The notes under the pieces: model-generated
Told to the model about the DNA's origin: nothing
The model's database searches: none
The model's input: only the letters and a program-made list of their open reading frames with translations
Assembly: GCF_010093345.1 (NCBI RefSeq)
Contig: NZ_PDWT01000001.1
Span: forward strand, 434,001-498,000
DNA length: 64,000 nucleotides
Source: Pseudoxanthomonas yeongjuensis
GTDB lineage: Bacteria > Pseudomonadota > Gammaproteobacteria > Xanthomonadales > Xanthomonadaceae
Reading direction: 5' to 3'
Shown: positions 17,786 through 25,283 of the stretch, piece after piece
How positions within the stretch are numbered: position 1 is the stretch's first letter
Layout of the letters: each line of letters begins with the position of its first letter
Position numbers and translations under genes: made by a program

Positions 17786-18175
17786 ATGGGATCCATCCCG
17801 CTCTTGCTCGCTTTAACGTTCGCGCCTGGGATAGCTGGCACCTTTGTGCTGTGGCATGAGGCCGCCTGGAAGCTATCGTCAGAGACTACCGGAAGCCCGA
17901 AGCTTCTCACGCGCTGGAGCTACCGCTATCTCATTTTTTCCTTCTGGTTCATGTTTTCATTTCTATCGATTGGCCCACTTACTACTTGGCAGCTGATAAA
18001 GATTCCGGAGATTCAAACTTTCGGCCGTGAGCACGCTTGGCTATTGTTTGCTCTCGCTGTTCCGCCTGCTTTGCTCCTTTATTATCTGCATCGCCGGTTT
18101 GTACGCTGGGCTGATCCCCGAAAGATTGAAGGCCGAAGAAAGCTGGCCGCTCGTGTCGCCCGACTTGGGCGCTAA
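17786..18175 (+). CDS. Low-GC orphan membrane protein, possible integron-cassette gene
   Basis: A hydrophobic protein of 129 residues with about three membrane segments (near 4-22, 46-66 and 84-102) and a basic C-terminus WADPRKIEGRRKLAARVARLGR. No family was recognised. Its bases and codons are clearly less GC-rich than every neighbour (TTT, TTA, ATT and TAT are frequent), which points to foreign origin. Its stop TAA lies inside an attC-like sequence (18169-18203), the usual layout of an integron gene cassette. It starts only 10 bases after the amidohydrolase stop. Confidence 0.6.
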   Translation: MGSIPLLLALTFAPGIAGTFVLWHEAAWKLSSETTGSPKLLTRWSYRYLIFSFWFMFSFLSIGPLTTWQLIKIPEIQTFGREHAWLLFALAVPPALLLYYLHRRFVRWADPRKIEGRRKLAARVARLGR

Positions 18176-18203
18176 CAATCCATTAAAGCCGCCCCGCTTT
18201 GCG
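18169..18203 (+). other. attC-like left half, probably truncated
   Basis: The sequence GCTAACAATCCATTAAAGCC followed by GCCCCGCTTTGCG resembles the left half and loop of the attC sites of many integron cassettes (CTAACAATTCATTCAAGCCG type). The expected right half, GGCTTAA...GCGTTAG, is not seen; a different repeat begins at about 18222. The comparison is from memory of typical attC sites and not from an alignment. Confidence 0.4.
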
Positions 18204-18221
18204 TATCGACCGGTCGAAGAG

Positions 18222-18350
18222 CTCCTCTCCCATCGGGAGAGGGGTGAGGGTACGGTGGAGCTGAGGTGGTTCAATCGTCATCAGTCTCGTCGTACCCTCA
18301 TCCACCCCGTATCAAGTACGGGGCAGGCTCTTCTCCCGGGGGGAGAAGGG
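18222..18350. repeat. Compound inverted repeat of CTCTCCC/GGGAGAG type
   Basis: CCTCTCCCATCGGGAGAGGG and GTGAGGGTAC face GTACCCTCATCCACCCCG and TTCTCCCGGGGGGAGAAGGG across about 40 bases. Each arm also contains its own small hairpin. The layout is like the elements at 44562-44744 and 49232-49367. It fills most of the gap before the glutathione peroxidase gene. Confidence 0.75.
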
Positions 18351-18457
18351 ATCGATACAGCCAGCCCAGCCATTTCTATCTGACGGCCCACGCATTCCGG
18401 TATTGCCAGTACGCCCGATGCGGTGTCTGATGTCGCATCCCCATACGGAAGACGGCC

Positions 18458-18940
18458 ATGACCACCGCATACGACTTCGACGCCATCGACATCGATGGGA
18501 AAACGGTGTCCCTCGCCGACTACCGGGGCAAGGCCCTGCTGGTCGTCAACGTGGCTTCCAAATGCGGCTTCACCCCGCAATACGCCGGGCTGGAAAAGCT
18601 CTGGCAGGATTACCGCGAGAGCGGCCTGGTGGTGCTGGGTTTTCCCTGCGATCAGTTCGGCAACCAGGAACCGGGCAACGAGGAAGAGATCAAGAACTTC
18701 TGCTCGCTGACCTATGAAGTGGACTTCCCGATGTTCGCCAAGATCGAAGTCAACGGCGCCCAGACCCATCCGCTGTGGAAGTGGTTGAAGAAAGAGAAGG
18801 GCGGGTTGCTCGGAATCGATGCGATCAAGTGGAATTTCACCAAGTTCCTGGTCGGACGCGACGGCAAGGCGATCAAGCGTTACGCACCGACCGACAAGCC
18901 CGAATCCATCGCTGGCGATATCGAAGCCGCACTGGGTTGA
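18458..18940 (+). CDS. Glutathione peroxidase
   Basis: A protein of 160 residues of the GPx family. The peroxidatic cysteine is Cys36 in NVASKCGFTPQY, where animal enzymes have selenocysteine; LGFPCDQFGNQEPG brings the Gln and WNFTKFL the Trp of the catalytic set. It has no signal peptide and should reduce hydroperoxides in the cytoplasm, with thioredoxin or glutathione as donor. A small gene of unknown role follows after 7 bases. Confidence 0.93.
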   Translation: MTTAYDFDAIDIDGKTVSLADYRGKALLVVNVASKCGFTPQYAGLEKLWQDYRESGLVVLGFPCDQFGNQEPGNEEEIKNFCSLTYEVDFPMFAKIEVNGAQTHPLWKWLKKEKGGLLGIDAIKWNFTKFLVGRDGKAIKRYAPTDKPESIAGDIEAALG

Positions 18941-18947
18941 TTCCGCG

Positions 18948-19346
18948 ATGGCTGGGTCCCCGGCTGCAAACCCCTTCGATATCGTCTTCACGCAGATGGA
19001 CTATGGCCTGCGTGCGCACGTGACCGGCATCAACGGCACGTTGGAAACGACGCTGGCCTACTGGCGTCGCATTGCAGAGGAAGTGCGCAGGGTGCGGCCG
19101 CCGGGCGTGCTGGTGGTGGACGACATGGATGGCGAGCCACCTCCGCCAGAACAACTGCTGACCTTCGTCCTGTCGATGAAAGGCGAAGGCATGGAGGATG
19201 TGCACATCGCCTGTGTCGAGAGGGATGCGGCTCAGATCCCCCAGGTCGAACTGGCCGGATTGATGGCCTACGAACACGGATTCAATGCACGCATCTTCGA
19301 CCGGGAAGAGGCTGCCGTCGTATGGATGCGCTACGGCGAGCGTTGA
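18948..19346 (+). CDS. Hypothetical protein, possibly SpoIIAA/STAS-like
   Basis: A soluble protein of 132 residues placed 7 bases after the glutathione peroxidase gene and likely co-transcribed. The pattern VTGINGTLETTLAYWRRIAEEV, then VLVVDDMDG, then MEDVHIACVERDA and a final MAYEHGFNARIFDREEAAVVWM alternates strands and helices, as in SpoIIAA/STAS-like proteins that sense or transmit signals. No exact family was recognised, so the assignment is a guess from the fold pattern. Confidence 0.65.
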   Translation: MAGSPAANPFDIVFTQMDYGLRAHVTGINGTLETTLAYWRRIAEEVRRVRPPGVLVVDDMDGEPPPPEQLLTFVLSMKGEGMEDVHIACVERDAAQIPQVELAGLMAYEHGFNARIFDREEAAVVWMRYGER

Positions 19347-19378
19347 CCATCCGGCTGCCGTTCAAATACTTCTTCCGG

Positions 19379-19459
19379 TAGGGCATAAGGCGGGCTCAGG
19401 CCCGCCGCATGCGGCAATGGCGATTCCATTCGACGGGCCGGGGCCCGCCCTATGCGCTA
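19379..19459. repeat. Long palindrome GGGCATAAGGCGGGCTCAGGCCCG type
   Basis: The arms TAGGGCATAAGGCGGGC and GCCCGCCCTATGCGCTA are inverted, with an inner GGCGGGCTCAGGCCCGCC palindrome, over about 80 bases. It lies between the converging SpoIIAA-like gene and the TlpA remnant. Confidence 0.75.
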
Positions 19460-19463
19460 GGCA

Positions 19464-19664
19464 TCAGCTACCGCCGGCGGGTCGCTTCAACGCGTCTTCC
19501 GGCAGCAGGGCCAGGATTTCCTTCATGAATCCCTCGAGCATTTCCGGCGAATAGCCGCGATGGACATGGACGATCCTGCCGTCGCGATCGATCACGAACA
19601 TGTTGGGTAGCGACTGCACGCCGTATTCGTCGCTGGCGATACCCCTCACGCCAGCGGGCGGCGG
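19464..19664 (-). pseudogene. C-terminal remnant of a TlpA/thioredoxin-like protein
   Basis: About 60 codons directly after the ferredoxin reductase stop encode YGVQSLPNMFVIDRDGRIV followed by HVHRGYSPEMLEGFMKEIL, the C-terminal half of a TlpA/ResA-type thioredoxin with its cis-proline. The N-terminal half with the CxxC redox site and the signal peptide is absent, and the sequence joins the end of the upstream gene without a proper start. It is best read as the leftover of a deletion. Confidence 0.7.
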
Positions 19665-20444
19665 TTACTTTTCGACGAAAGCGCGCTCGAAGACGTACTG
19701 GCCGGCGCTGCCGATGCGTGGCGCGGGAGCGAAGCCGCGCGCATCGAGGATCCCGCGCAGGTCGGCGAGCATCTGCGGGCTGCCGCAGATCATGGCGCGG
19801 TCGTGCTGCGGATCCAGTGGCGGCAAGCCCAGCGATTCGCTCATCCGGCCGCTTTCCAGCAGTTCGGTCAGTCGCCCATGGTTGGCGAAATCCTCGCGGG
19901 TGACCGCCGGATAGTAGAGCAGTCTTTCGCGGATCTGCTCGCCCAGGAATTCGTGCTGCGGCAATTCCTTCTCGAAATAATCGCGGTAGGCGAGGTCGTG
20001 CGCATGGCGCACGCCATGGGTCAGGATCACGCGGTCGAAGCGTTCGTAGGTCTCGGGATCCTTGATGATCGACAGCCATGGCGCCAGGCCGGTGCCGGTG
20101 CCGAGCAGGTAGAGGTTGCGTCCGGCATGCAGGTCGCTGATCAGCAGGGTGCCGGTGGGTTTCTTGCCGATCAGGATCGTGTCGCCGGGCTGGATGTGCT
20201 GCAGGCGCGAAGTCAGCGGGCCGTGGGGCACCTTGATGCTGAAGAATTCCAGTTGTTCTTCCCAGTTGGCGCTGGCGATGGAATAGGCGCGCATGAGGGG
20301 TTTCGTTTCCCCTTGCAAGCCGATCATCACGAACTGGCCGTTGTCGAAACGGAAGCCGTCATCGCGGGTGGTGGTGAAGCTGAAGTAATCGTCGGTCCAG
20401 TGACGGACGTCGAGCACCGTTTCGGTGCCAAAGGCGGAGGACAT
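19665..20444 (-). CDS. fpr: Ferredoxin--NADP(+) reductase
   Basis: A flavoprotein of 259 residues. FAD-binding motif RAYSIAS, the NADP-binding GTGTGLAPWLSI, GVRHAHDLAYR and the end YVFERAFVEK with an aromatic residue in the C-terminal tail match bacterial subclass FPRs. It exchanges electrons between NADPH and ferredoxin or flavodoxin, often in oxidative stress defence. The gene ends against a thioredoxin remnant, so a deletion may have removed DNA just downstream. Confidence 0.92.
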   Translation of the reverse strand: MSSAFGTETVLDVRHWTDDYFSFTTTRDDGFRFDNGQFVMIGLQGETKPLMRAYSIASANWEEQLEFFSIKVPHGPLTSRLQHIQPGDTILIGKKPTGTLLISDLHAGRNLYLLGTGTGLAPWLSIIKDPETYERFDRVILTHGVRHAHDLAYRDYFEKELPQHEFLGEQIRERLLYYPAVTREDFANHGRLTELLESGRMSESLGLPPLDPQHDRAMICGSPQMLADLRGILDARGFAPAPRIGSAGQYVFERAFVEK

Positions 20445-20502
20445 GGGGATCGGATGCGGTGAGTCAGGTGCGTATTGTAGCCGGCGCGGGAAAACGAGCC
20501 TT

Positions 20503-20573
20503 GTAGGAGCGACGCAAGTCGCGAAATCCGCACGGTTTGAGGTTACGGACTTCGCGACTTGCGTCGCTCCTAC
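20503..20573. repeat. REP-like palindrome, GTAGGAGCGACGCAAGTCGC type
   Basis: Perfect arms GTAGGAGCGACGCAAGTCGC and GCGACTTGCGTCGCTCCTAC flank ATCCGCACGGTTTGAGGTTA, almost the same loop as at 520-590. It lies between rluB and fpr, which are both on the minus strand. Confidence 0.9.
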
Positions 20574-20618
20574 GCGCGCGGGGGTTCATGGAAAAGGGCG
20601 CCGAAGCGCCCCTTTCGA

Positions 20619-22262
20619 TCAACCGTGGCCGCCACCGCGCGGACCGCGTGGCCCGCGGTTGCCGCCACTGGGCGGCCGGCCGGCGCCGCGTGGGCCCGCG
20701 GGGCGTGGACCGGCATTGTTGCCAGGACGATTGCCGGCCGGGCGTGCGCCCTGCGGACGCGGTGGGCGCGGCTGCTGGCCATACGGGTTGTAGGCGCCAG
20801 GGTTGGCGTGGTCGGAAGGAAAGCTCGGCGCATTGCCCGGATGGCCGTAGGGGCGCGGTGCGCGCTGCTGGCCTTCTCCCTGACCAGCCGGACGGGGACC
20901 GCGTGCGCCGGGGCCGCGCGGGCCACGCGCTTCGTTGCCGAAGTTGCCTTCGCTGCGTGCCGCGTACGGACGGTTGCCGCCTGCGCCAGGACGTCCCGCT
21001 CCGCCCGGGCGTGCTCCGCCGGGACGCTGGCCACCCGGCTTCGCACCGTAGGGCTTCGGCGGTCCCGCATTGCGGTGGCCGGTCGGGCCGGTATCCACGC
21101 CTTCTGGCACATACCAGCTGCGGAACGCGGCCGGATTGCCATCGGGAAGCGGCTTGGGTCCCTTGGTGGGGCGCGACTTGAACGGCTTCTGCGATTGCTT
21201 GGCCGCGGCTTCGCCGCTGACCGTCAACCCGCCATGCGGCTTCTTGCTGCCGAAACGGCCACGGCCGCGGTCTTCGCGCACGTTGTCGAAACGGCGCAGT
21301 TCACGGCCTTCATCGGCGGTGTTGTGGCCGTTGACATAGGCCTGTCCCGTGCCACGACCCGCGCCGATGTGCACGGTGGCCTTGGCCGCCTTGCGTTGGC
21401 CGATCACCGGCTGCAGGGTGAGTGCGGGCGGAGCGCCGGTTTCCAGGTTGAGTTCGGCGCGCAGCTTCTCGACCTGCGCTTCGGGCAATTCCTGCGACTG
21501 CCCGCGCAGCAGCGGCTGCGGCAGGCTGATCTTGCCGTAGCGCGTGCGCTTGAGGCGGCTGACCTGGCAACCCTGCGATTCCCACAGGCGGCGGACTTCG
21601 CGGTTGCGGCCTTCCTTGACCACCACGCGGAACCAGTCGTGCGAGTCGGTGCCGCCGATGCGTTCGATCACATCGAACTTGGCCGGACCGTCTTCCAGCG
21701 CCACGCCACGGGCAAGGCGATCCACGAGATTGTCGGGAACCGTCTCCATGCCTTCGGGCGCGCGCACGCGGCAGACGTATTCGCGTTCGACTTCATGCGA
21801 CGGGTGCATCAGCGCGTTGGCGAGTTCGCCATCGGTGGTCAGCAGCAGCAGGCCGGTGGTGTTGATGTCCAGGCGGCCGATCGCGATCCAGCGCGCGCCC
21901 TTCAAGGCCGGCAGCGCTTCGAAAATGGTGGGGCGGCCTTCCGGGTCTTCGCGCGTGGTCACCTCGCCTTCGGGCTTGTTGTACAGCAGCACGCGCGCCG
22001 GTTCGGTCAGGGCGCTGGCGACGAAGGTCTTGCCATCCAGCTCTATCTTGTCGCCGCCGGTGATGCTCATGCCGGTCTGCGCGACTTCGCCATTGACCTT
22101 GACCAGTCCATCGGCGATGCGCTGTTCCAGCGCGCGGCGCGAACCCAGGCCGGCCTGGGCCAGGACCTTGTGCAGGCGTTCGGAAAGCTTGCTGGTGTCG
22201 CCGGCTTCGGCGTTGTCGCCGCCGCGCTTCAGGGAAAGCTTGTTGCGGGGGGTGTCGCTCAT
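20619..22262 (-). CDS. rluB: 23S rRNA pseudouridine(2605) synthase RluB with long basic tail
   Basis: A protein of 547 residues. An S4 RNA-binding domain (about 25-60) is followed by the RsuA/RluB catalytic domain, with GRLDINTTGLLLLTTDGELA and catalytic Asp132. It makes pseudouridine at position 2605 of 23S rRNA. From about residue 290 the protein continues for some 250 residues rich in Gly, Pro, Arg, Asn and Ala (AGRPGAGGNRPYAA, GPRGPGARGPRPAG), an unstructured RGG-like extension. The E. coli enzyme is about 290 residues long. Its start overlaps the scpB stop (ATGA). Confidence 0.92.
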   Translation of the reverse strand: MSDTPRNKLSLKRGGDNAEAGDTSKLSERLHKVLAQAGLGSRRALEQRIADGLVKVNGEVAQTGMSITGGDKIELDGKTFVASALTEPARVLLYNKPEGEVTTREDPEGRPTIFEALPALKGARWIAIGRLDINTTGLLLLTTDGELANALMHPSHEVEREYVCRVRAPEGMETVPDNLVDRLARGVALEDGPAKFDVIERIGGTDSHDWFRVVVKEGRNREVRRLWESQGCQVSRLKRTRYGKISLPQPLLRGQSQELPEAQVEKLRAELNLETGAPPALTLQPVIGQRKAAKATVHIGAGRGTGQAYVNGHNTADEGRELRRFDNVREDRGRGRFGSKKPHGGLTVSGEAAAKQSQKPFKSRPTKGPKPLPDGNPAAFRSWYVPEGVDTGPTGHRNAGPPKPYGAKPGGQRPGGARPGGAGRPGAGGNRPYAARSEGNFGNEARGPRGPGARGPRPAGQGEGQQRAPRPYGHPGNAPSFPSDHANPGAYNPYGQQPRPPRPQGARPAGNRPGNNAGPRPAGPRGAGRPPSGGNRGPRGPRGGGHG

Positions 22263-23128
22263 TGTTTCTGCTCCGACGAAATCGGGCTGTCCGGATCGGC
22301 GCCTTCGGTTTCGTCCTGTTCTTGATGGATGTGTTCTTCGGAAGACGGGTCTTCGGAAGATTGTGCTTCGGAAGGAATCTCTTCCCGTCCGGGGTCGTCC
22401 TGTCCAAGGTCGTCGGCCGCGTCTTCAGCGTCGGCGTCCCCTTGCATTTCGTCATCGGCCGCCTGTGGCTCGTCGCCGGCTTCCGTCGTCGGGTTTTCCT
22501 GCATGGAGTCTTCCTGCGCAGGGTCTTCCTGTGCGGAATCCGGGCCGGGAAGCCCGGCTGGCACCGGCGCCTCGTCCATGAACAACTGCGGCTCCAGTTC
22601 GCCGATGTCCTTGAGTTCCGACAACGGCGGCAATTCGTCCAGGCGTTTCAGACCGAAATAGTCGAGGAAGATCTTGGTGGTGCCGAACAGCGCCGGCTTG
22701 CCGGGCACGTCGCGGTGGCCGACCACGCGGATCCACTCGCGTTCTTCCAGGGCCTGGATGGTGTTGCTGCTGACCGCCACGCCGCGGACCGCTTCGATCT
22801 CGCCGCGGGTGATCGGCTGGCGGTAGGCGATCAGGGCCAGGGTTTCCAGGGTGGCGCGGGTGTATTTGGTCTTGCGCTCGGTCCACATGCGCGAGACCCA
22901 GCCATGCACTTCCTCCTTCACCTGGTAACGGAAGCCGGAAGCGACTTCGACCAGTTCCACGCCGCGTTCGGCGCAGGCGTCGCGCAACTGTTCAAGCGCC
23001 TGCTCGACGCTGTCGGGCGGTGCCGGTTGCTCCTCCGGGAACAGTCCGTGCAGCTGCGTCAGGGTCAACGGCTGGTTGGCCGCCAGCAGGGCGGCTTCGA
23101 CGATACGGGTGATCAGGGCTTGGTCCAT
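22259..23128 (-). CDS. scpB: Segregation and condensation protein ScpB with acidic tail
   Basis: A protein of 289 residues from MDQALITRIVEAALLA. The two winged-helix domains (about 1-175) contain YTRATLETLALIAYRQPITRGEIEAVRGV and LFGTTKIFLDYFGLKRLDELP, both family hallmarks. The remaining 105 or so residues are an acidic low-complexity tail with DDLGQDDPGREE and similar repeats. ScpB joins ScpA and SMC in the condensin complex; smc is in this window at 44901. The frame has an extra ATG 17 codons upstream, without homology. Confidence 0.92.
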   Translation of the reverse strand: MDQALITRIVEAALLAANQPLTLTQLHGLFPEEQPAPPDSVEQALEQLRDACAERGVELVEVASGFRYQVKEEVHGWVSRMWTERKTKYTRATLETLALIAYRQPITRGEIEAVRGVAVSSNTIQALEEREWIRVVGHRDVPGKPALFGTTKIFLDYFGLKRLDELPPLSELKDIGELEPQLFMDEAPVPAGLPGPDSAQEDPAQEDSMQENPTTEAGDEPQAADDEMQGDADAEDAADDLGQDDPGREEIPSEAQSSEDPSSEEHIHQEQDETEGADPDSPISSEQKQ

Positions 23129-23186
23129 GCGGTCGTATATTTTCTTGAAGTGTTTTCTTGGTTCGGGCGGGAACTGCAATAAACAT

Positions 23187-23252
23187 GTGGGAGGGGCTTC
23201 AGCCCCGACGCTTTCCGGTCCGTGTTCGTCGGGGCTGAAGCCCCTCCCGCAA
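23187..23252. repeat. REP-like palindrome, GGGAGGGGCTTCAGCCCC type
   Basis: Arms GTGGGAGGGGCTTCAGCCCC and GGGGCTGAAGCCCCTCCCGC around GACGCTTTCCGGTCCGTGTTCGTC-like spacer. It lies between scpA and scpB, which are otherwise co-directional. Confidence 0.88.
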
Positions 23253-23281
23253 CAGCCCTGTCGCGATTGTTCAGAGATTCA

Positions 23282-24196
23282 TCAGGCGTCGTTCGCCGCG
23301 TCGCCGTCATCGAACTCGCTGGAAAACGCCAGCGGTTCATTGGTGTTGTTCAGGGCCAGCGACTTCAGGTAGATCGGCGCCAGCGGCGCTTCCTGGACGA
23401 AGTCGAGCAATTGTTCCTTGGCCAGTTCCAGCATCGCCAGGAAGGTGACCAGCACGCCCTGGCGTCCTTCTTCCGGAGTGAACATGGACTCGAAACGGTG
23501 GAACTTGCCGTCTTCCAGGCGCGTCAGCACATCGCCCATGCGCTGGCGCACGCTCAGCGCATCGCGCTTGATCGCATGGCCGGTGAACAGGTCCGCGCGC
23601 TTGAGCACGTCGTGCAGGGCCAGCAGCATCTCGCGCAGGTCCACCGGTGGCGGCAAGCGGACCACGCTGCGTTCCGGCACATGCGCCTGCACCGGCGTGG
23701 TGTCGCGGTCCTGGCGGGGCAGGGCGTCGATATCCTCGGCGGCCTGCTTGAAGCGTTCGTATTCCTGCAGGCGGCGGACCAGCTCGGCGCGCGGATCGCC
23801 CTCTTCGCCGTTTTCGCTGATCGGGCGCGGCAGCAGCATGCGCGACTTGATCTCGGCCAGGATCGCGGCCATGACCAGGTATTCGGCGGCCAGCTCGAAG
23901 CGCAGGTCCTGCATCGCCCCGATGTAGTCGACGTACTGGCGGGTGATCTCGGCGACCGGGATGTCGAGGATATCGAGGTTCTGCCGGCGGATCAGGTACA
24001 GCAGCAAGTCCAGCGGGCCCTCGAACGCATCCAGGATCACTTCCAGCGCATCCGGCGGGATGTACAGGTCCTGCGGGATCTGCAGCACCGCCTGCCCATG
24101 CACCATCGCCAGCGGCATCTCGTGTTGCTGAGGAGCCTGCTGCGGTTTGGACGTATCGATTTGCGGGTTCGCGTCTTGCGCGAGTTCAGAGGTCAT
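23282..24196 (-). CDS. scpA: Segregation and condensation protein ScpA
   Basis: A kleisin of 304 residues. The N-terminal helix region FEGPLDLLLYLIRRQNLDILDIPVAEITRQY and the segment EYLVMAAILAEIKSRMLLP are the ScpA signature that binds the SMC neck; the C-terminal winged helix (VLVTFLAMLELAKEQLLDFVQ) binds the SMC head. A 35-residue Gln/Pro-rich leader precedes the core, so a start at the internal MPLAM is also possible. No good ribosome site is seen before the chosen ATG. Confidence 0.92.
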   Translation of the reverse strand: MTSELAQDANPQIDTSKPQQAPQQHEMPLAMVHGQAVLQIPQDLYIPPDALEVILDAFEGPLDLLLYLIRRQNLDILDIPVAEITRQYVDYIGAMQDLRFELAAEYLVMAAILAEIKSRMLLPRPISENGEEGDPRAELVRRLQEYERFKQAAEDIDALPRQDRDTTPVQAHVPERSVVRLPPPVDLREMLLALHDVLKRADLFTGHAIKRDALSVRQRMGDVLTRLEDGKFHRFESMFTPEEGRQGVLVTFLAMLELAKEQLLDFVQEAPLAPIYLKSLALNNTNEPLAFSSEFDDGDAANDA

Positions 24197-24535
24197 CTAA
24201 TAAAGCCATGAATTGCAGGCATCACGGTGGCTGGGGCCAGCGTGCTTCGGTATTACGGCTTAACAGCGCGTCGCGGTGCGATCGCATTCCCACACATCAA
24301 GCAGACAGCACGCGCCACGGGGGTGGGGCGGCGGACAGCGAGGAGGTCATCGGGCCCGGGCGGTAGGGGGCAGCGAATCGGCCGTCGGGACGTCTGGCGA
24401 ATGGGCCGGATCCGGGCGGGCCGCTGCTTCCGGCCGTGCAATGGGGCAAGAGTAAGCGGTGGCGAGGCCGGTGTCCAGCGCCCGGCCTGCCGGGGAACCG
24501 TACAATTCAGGCTTGGATGATTCCGGAGAAAATAC
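24197..24535. other. Intergenic region without a recognised gene
   Basis: This 339-base gap between the divergent scpA and yciI-like genes is GC-rich and holds no convincing coding frame, repeat or structured RNA. It must contain the promoters of both genes. A minus-strand frame (24253-24537) lacks family features and runs over the yciI ribosome site, so it was not accepted. Confidence 0.6.
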
Positions 24536-24835
24536 ATGTGGTATGCGATCGAGGGTTACGACGCGGCCGAAGCATTGCCCAGGCGGATGGCCGCAAGACC
24601 CGCCCATGTGGCGCGCCTGATCGCGTTGCGCGACCAGGGTCGGTTGCTGCTGGCGGGGCCGTGCCCGGCCATCGACGCCGAAGATCCGGGCCCGGCCGGA
24701 TACAGTGGAAGCATCGTGATCGCGGAATTCGATTCGCTGCGGGCGGCGCGCGATTGGGCCGATGCCGATCCGTATATGGAAGTGGGCGCCTATGCGCGGG
24801 TCGAAGTCCGTCCCTTCCGCCAGACACTGCCTTGA
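24536..24835 (+). CDS. YciI-family protein
   Basis: A protein of 99 residues with the dimeric alpha-beta barrel pattern of YciI: MWYAIEGYDAAEA, the conserved RPAHVARLIALRDQGRLLLAGP with the putative active His, and AARDWADADPYMEVGAYARVEVRPF. The family is related to muconolactone isomerase-like enzymes, but most members have no known reaction. A GGAGA site precedes the ATG. The stop overlaps the bolA start. Confidence 0.92.
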   Translation: MWYAIEGYDAAEALPRRMAARPAHVARLIALRDQGRLLLAGPCPAIDAEDPGPAGYSGSIVIAEFDSLRAARDWADADPYMEVGAYARVEVRPFRQTLP

Positions 24836-25110
24836 ACCGGGTCGAACGCATCCGCCAGGCGCTGGAGTCGGCCTTCGCCCCCAGCCTGCTGGTAGTGAAC
24901 GACGACAGCCACAAGCATGCCGGCCACGAGGGCGCGCGCGATGGCCGGGGGCATTTCAGCGTGGAGATAGTCAGCGCCGCTTTCCAGGGCAAGGCACCGC
25001 TGGCGCGTCACCGTGCCGTCTATCTCGCGCTCGGGGAAATGATGACTACCGATATCCACGCGCTTTCCATCCAGGCGCGCGACCCGGACCAGACTGCGCC
25101 GGACATTTGA
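24832..25110 (+). CDS. bolA: BolA-family protein
   Basis: A protein of 92 residues read from TTG at 24832, which overlaps the stop of the YciI gene. The BolA fold is clear: RVERIRQALESAFAPSLLVV, the DDSHKHAGH motif, GHFSVEIVSAAFQGKAPLARHRAVY and DIHALSIQA. BolA proteins act with monothiol glutaredoxins in iron-sulphur handling and affect cell shape under stress. The overlap with the YciI gene suggests translational coupling. Confidence 0.9.
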   Translation: MNRVERIRQALESAFAPSLLVVNDDSHKHAGHEGARDGRGHFSVEIVSAAFQGKAPLARHRAVYLALGEMMTTDIHALSIQARDPDQTAPDI

Positions 25111-25209
25111 CGTCCTGGTGGGACCGGGAATGACGCATTGCAGCATCGATGTCGCCCGAATGTTCCACGCAAGCCAATGATTTATATGGCTTTACCAGCG
25201 GCAATAACA

Positions 25210-25242
25210 TTGACTTTACATATGTTGTTGGAAACGTTTACA
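25210..25242 (+). promoter_or_regulatory. LacI-type operator upstream of the lacI gene
   Basis: TGGAAACGTTTACA at 25229-25242 is, on the minus strand, TGTAAACGTTTCCA, one base from a perfect palindrome. It lies 42 bases before the regulator's start and just downstream of a possible -35 box TTGACT (25210-25215), so binding would block its own promoter. The same motif recurs at 26349-26362 and 43317-43330. Confidence 0.75.
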
Positions 25243-25283
25243 GTCCGCCCAGCTTGCTGAGTCCGAATCGTTGAGGGCAGCGA

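Noticed and set aside
24253-24537. Possible 94-residue minus-strand gene in the scpA-yciI gap
   Set aside because: The product is Pro/Arg-rich with no family features, overlaps the yciI ribosome binding site, and has no good start signal.
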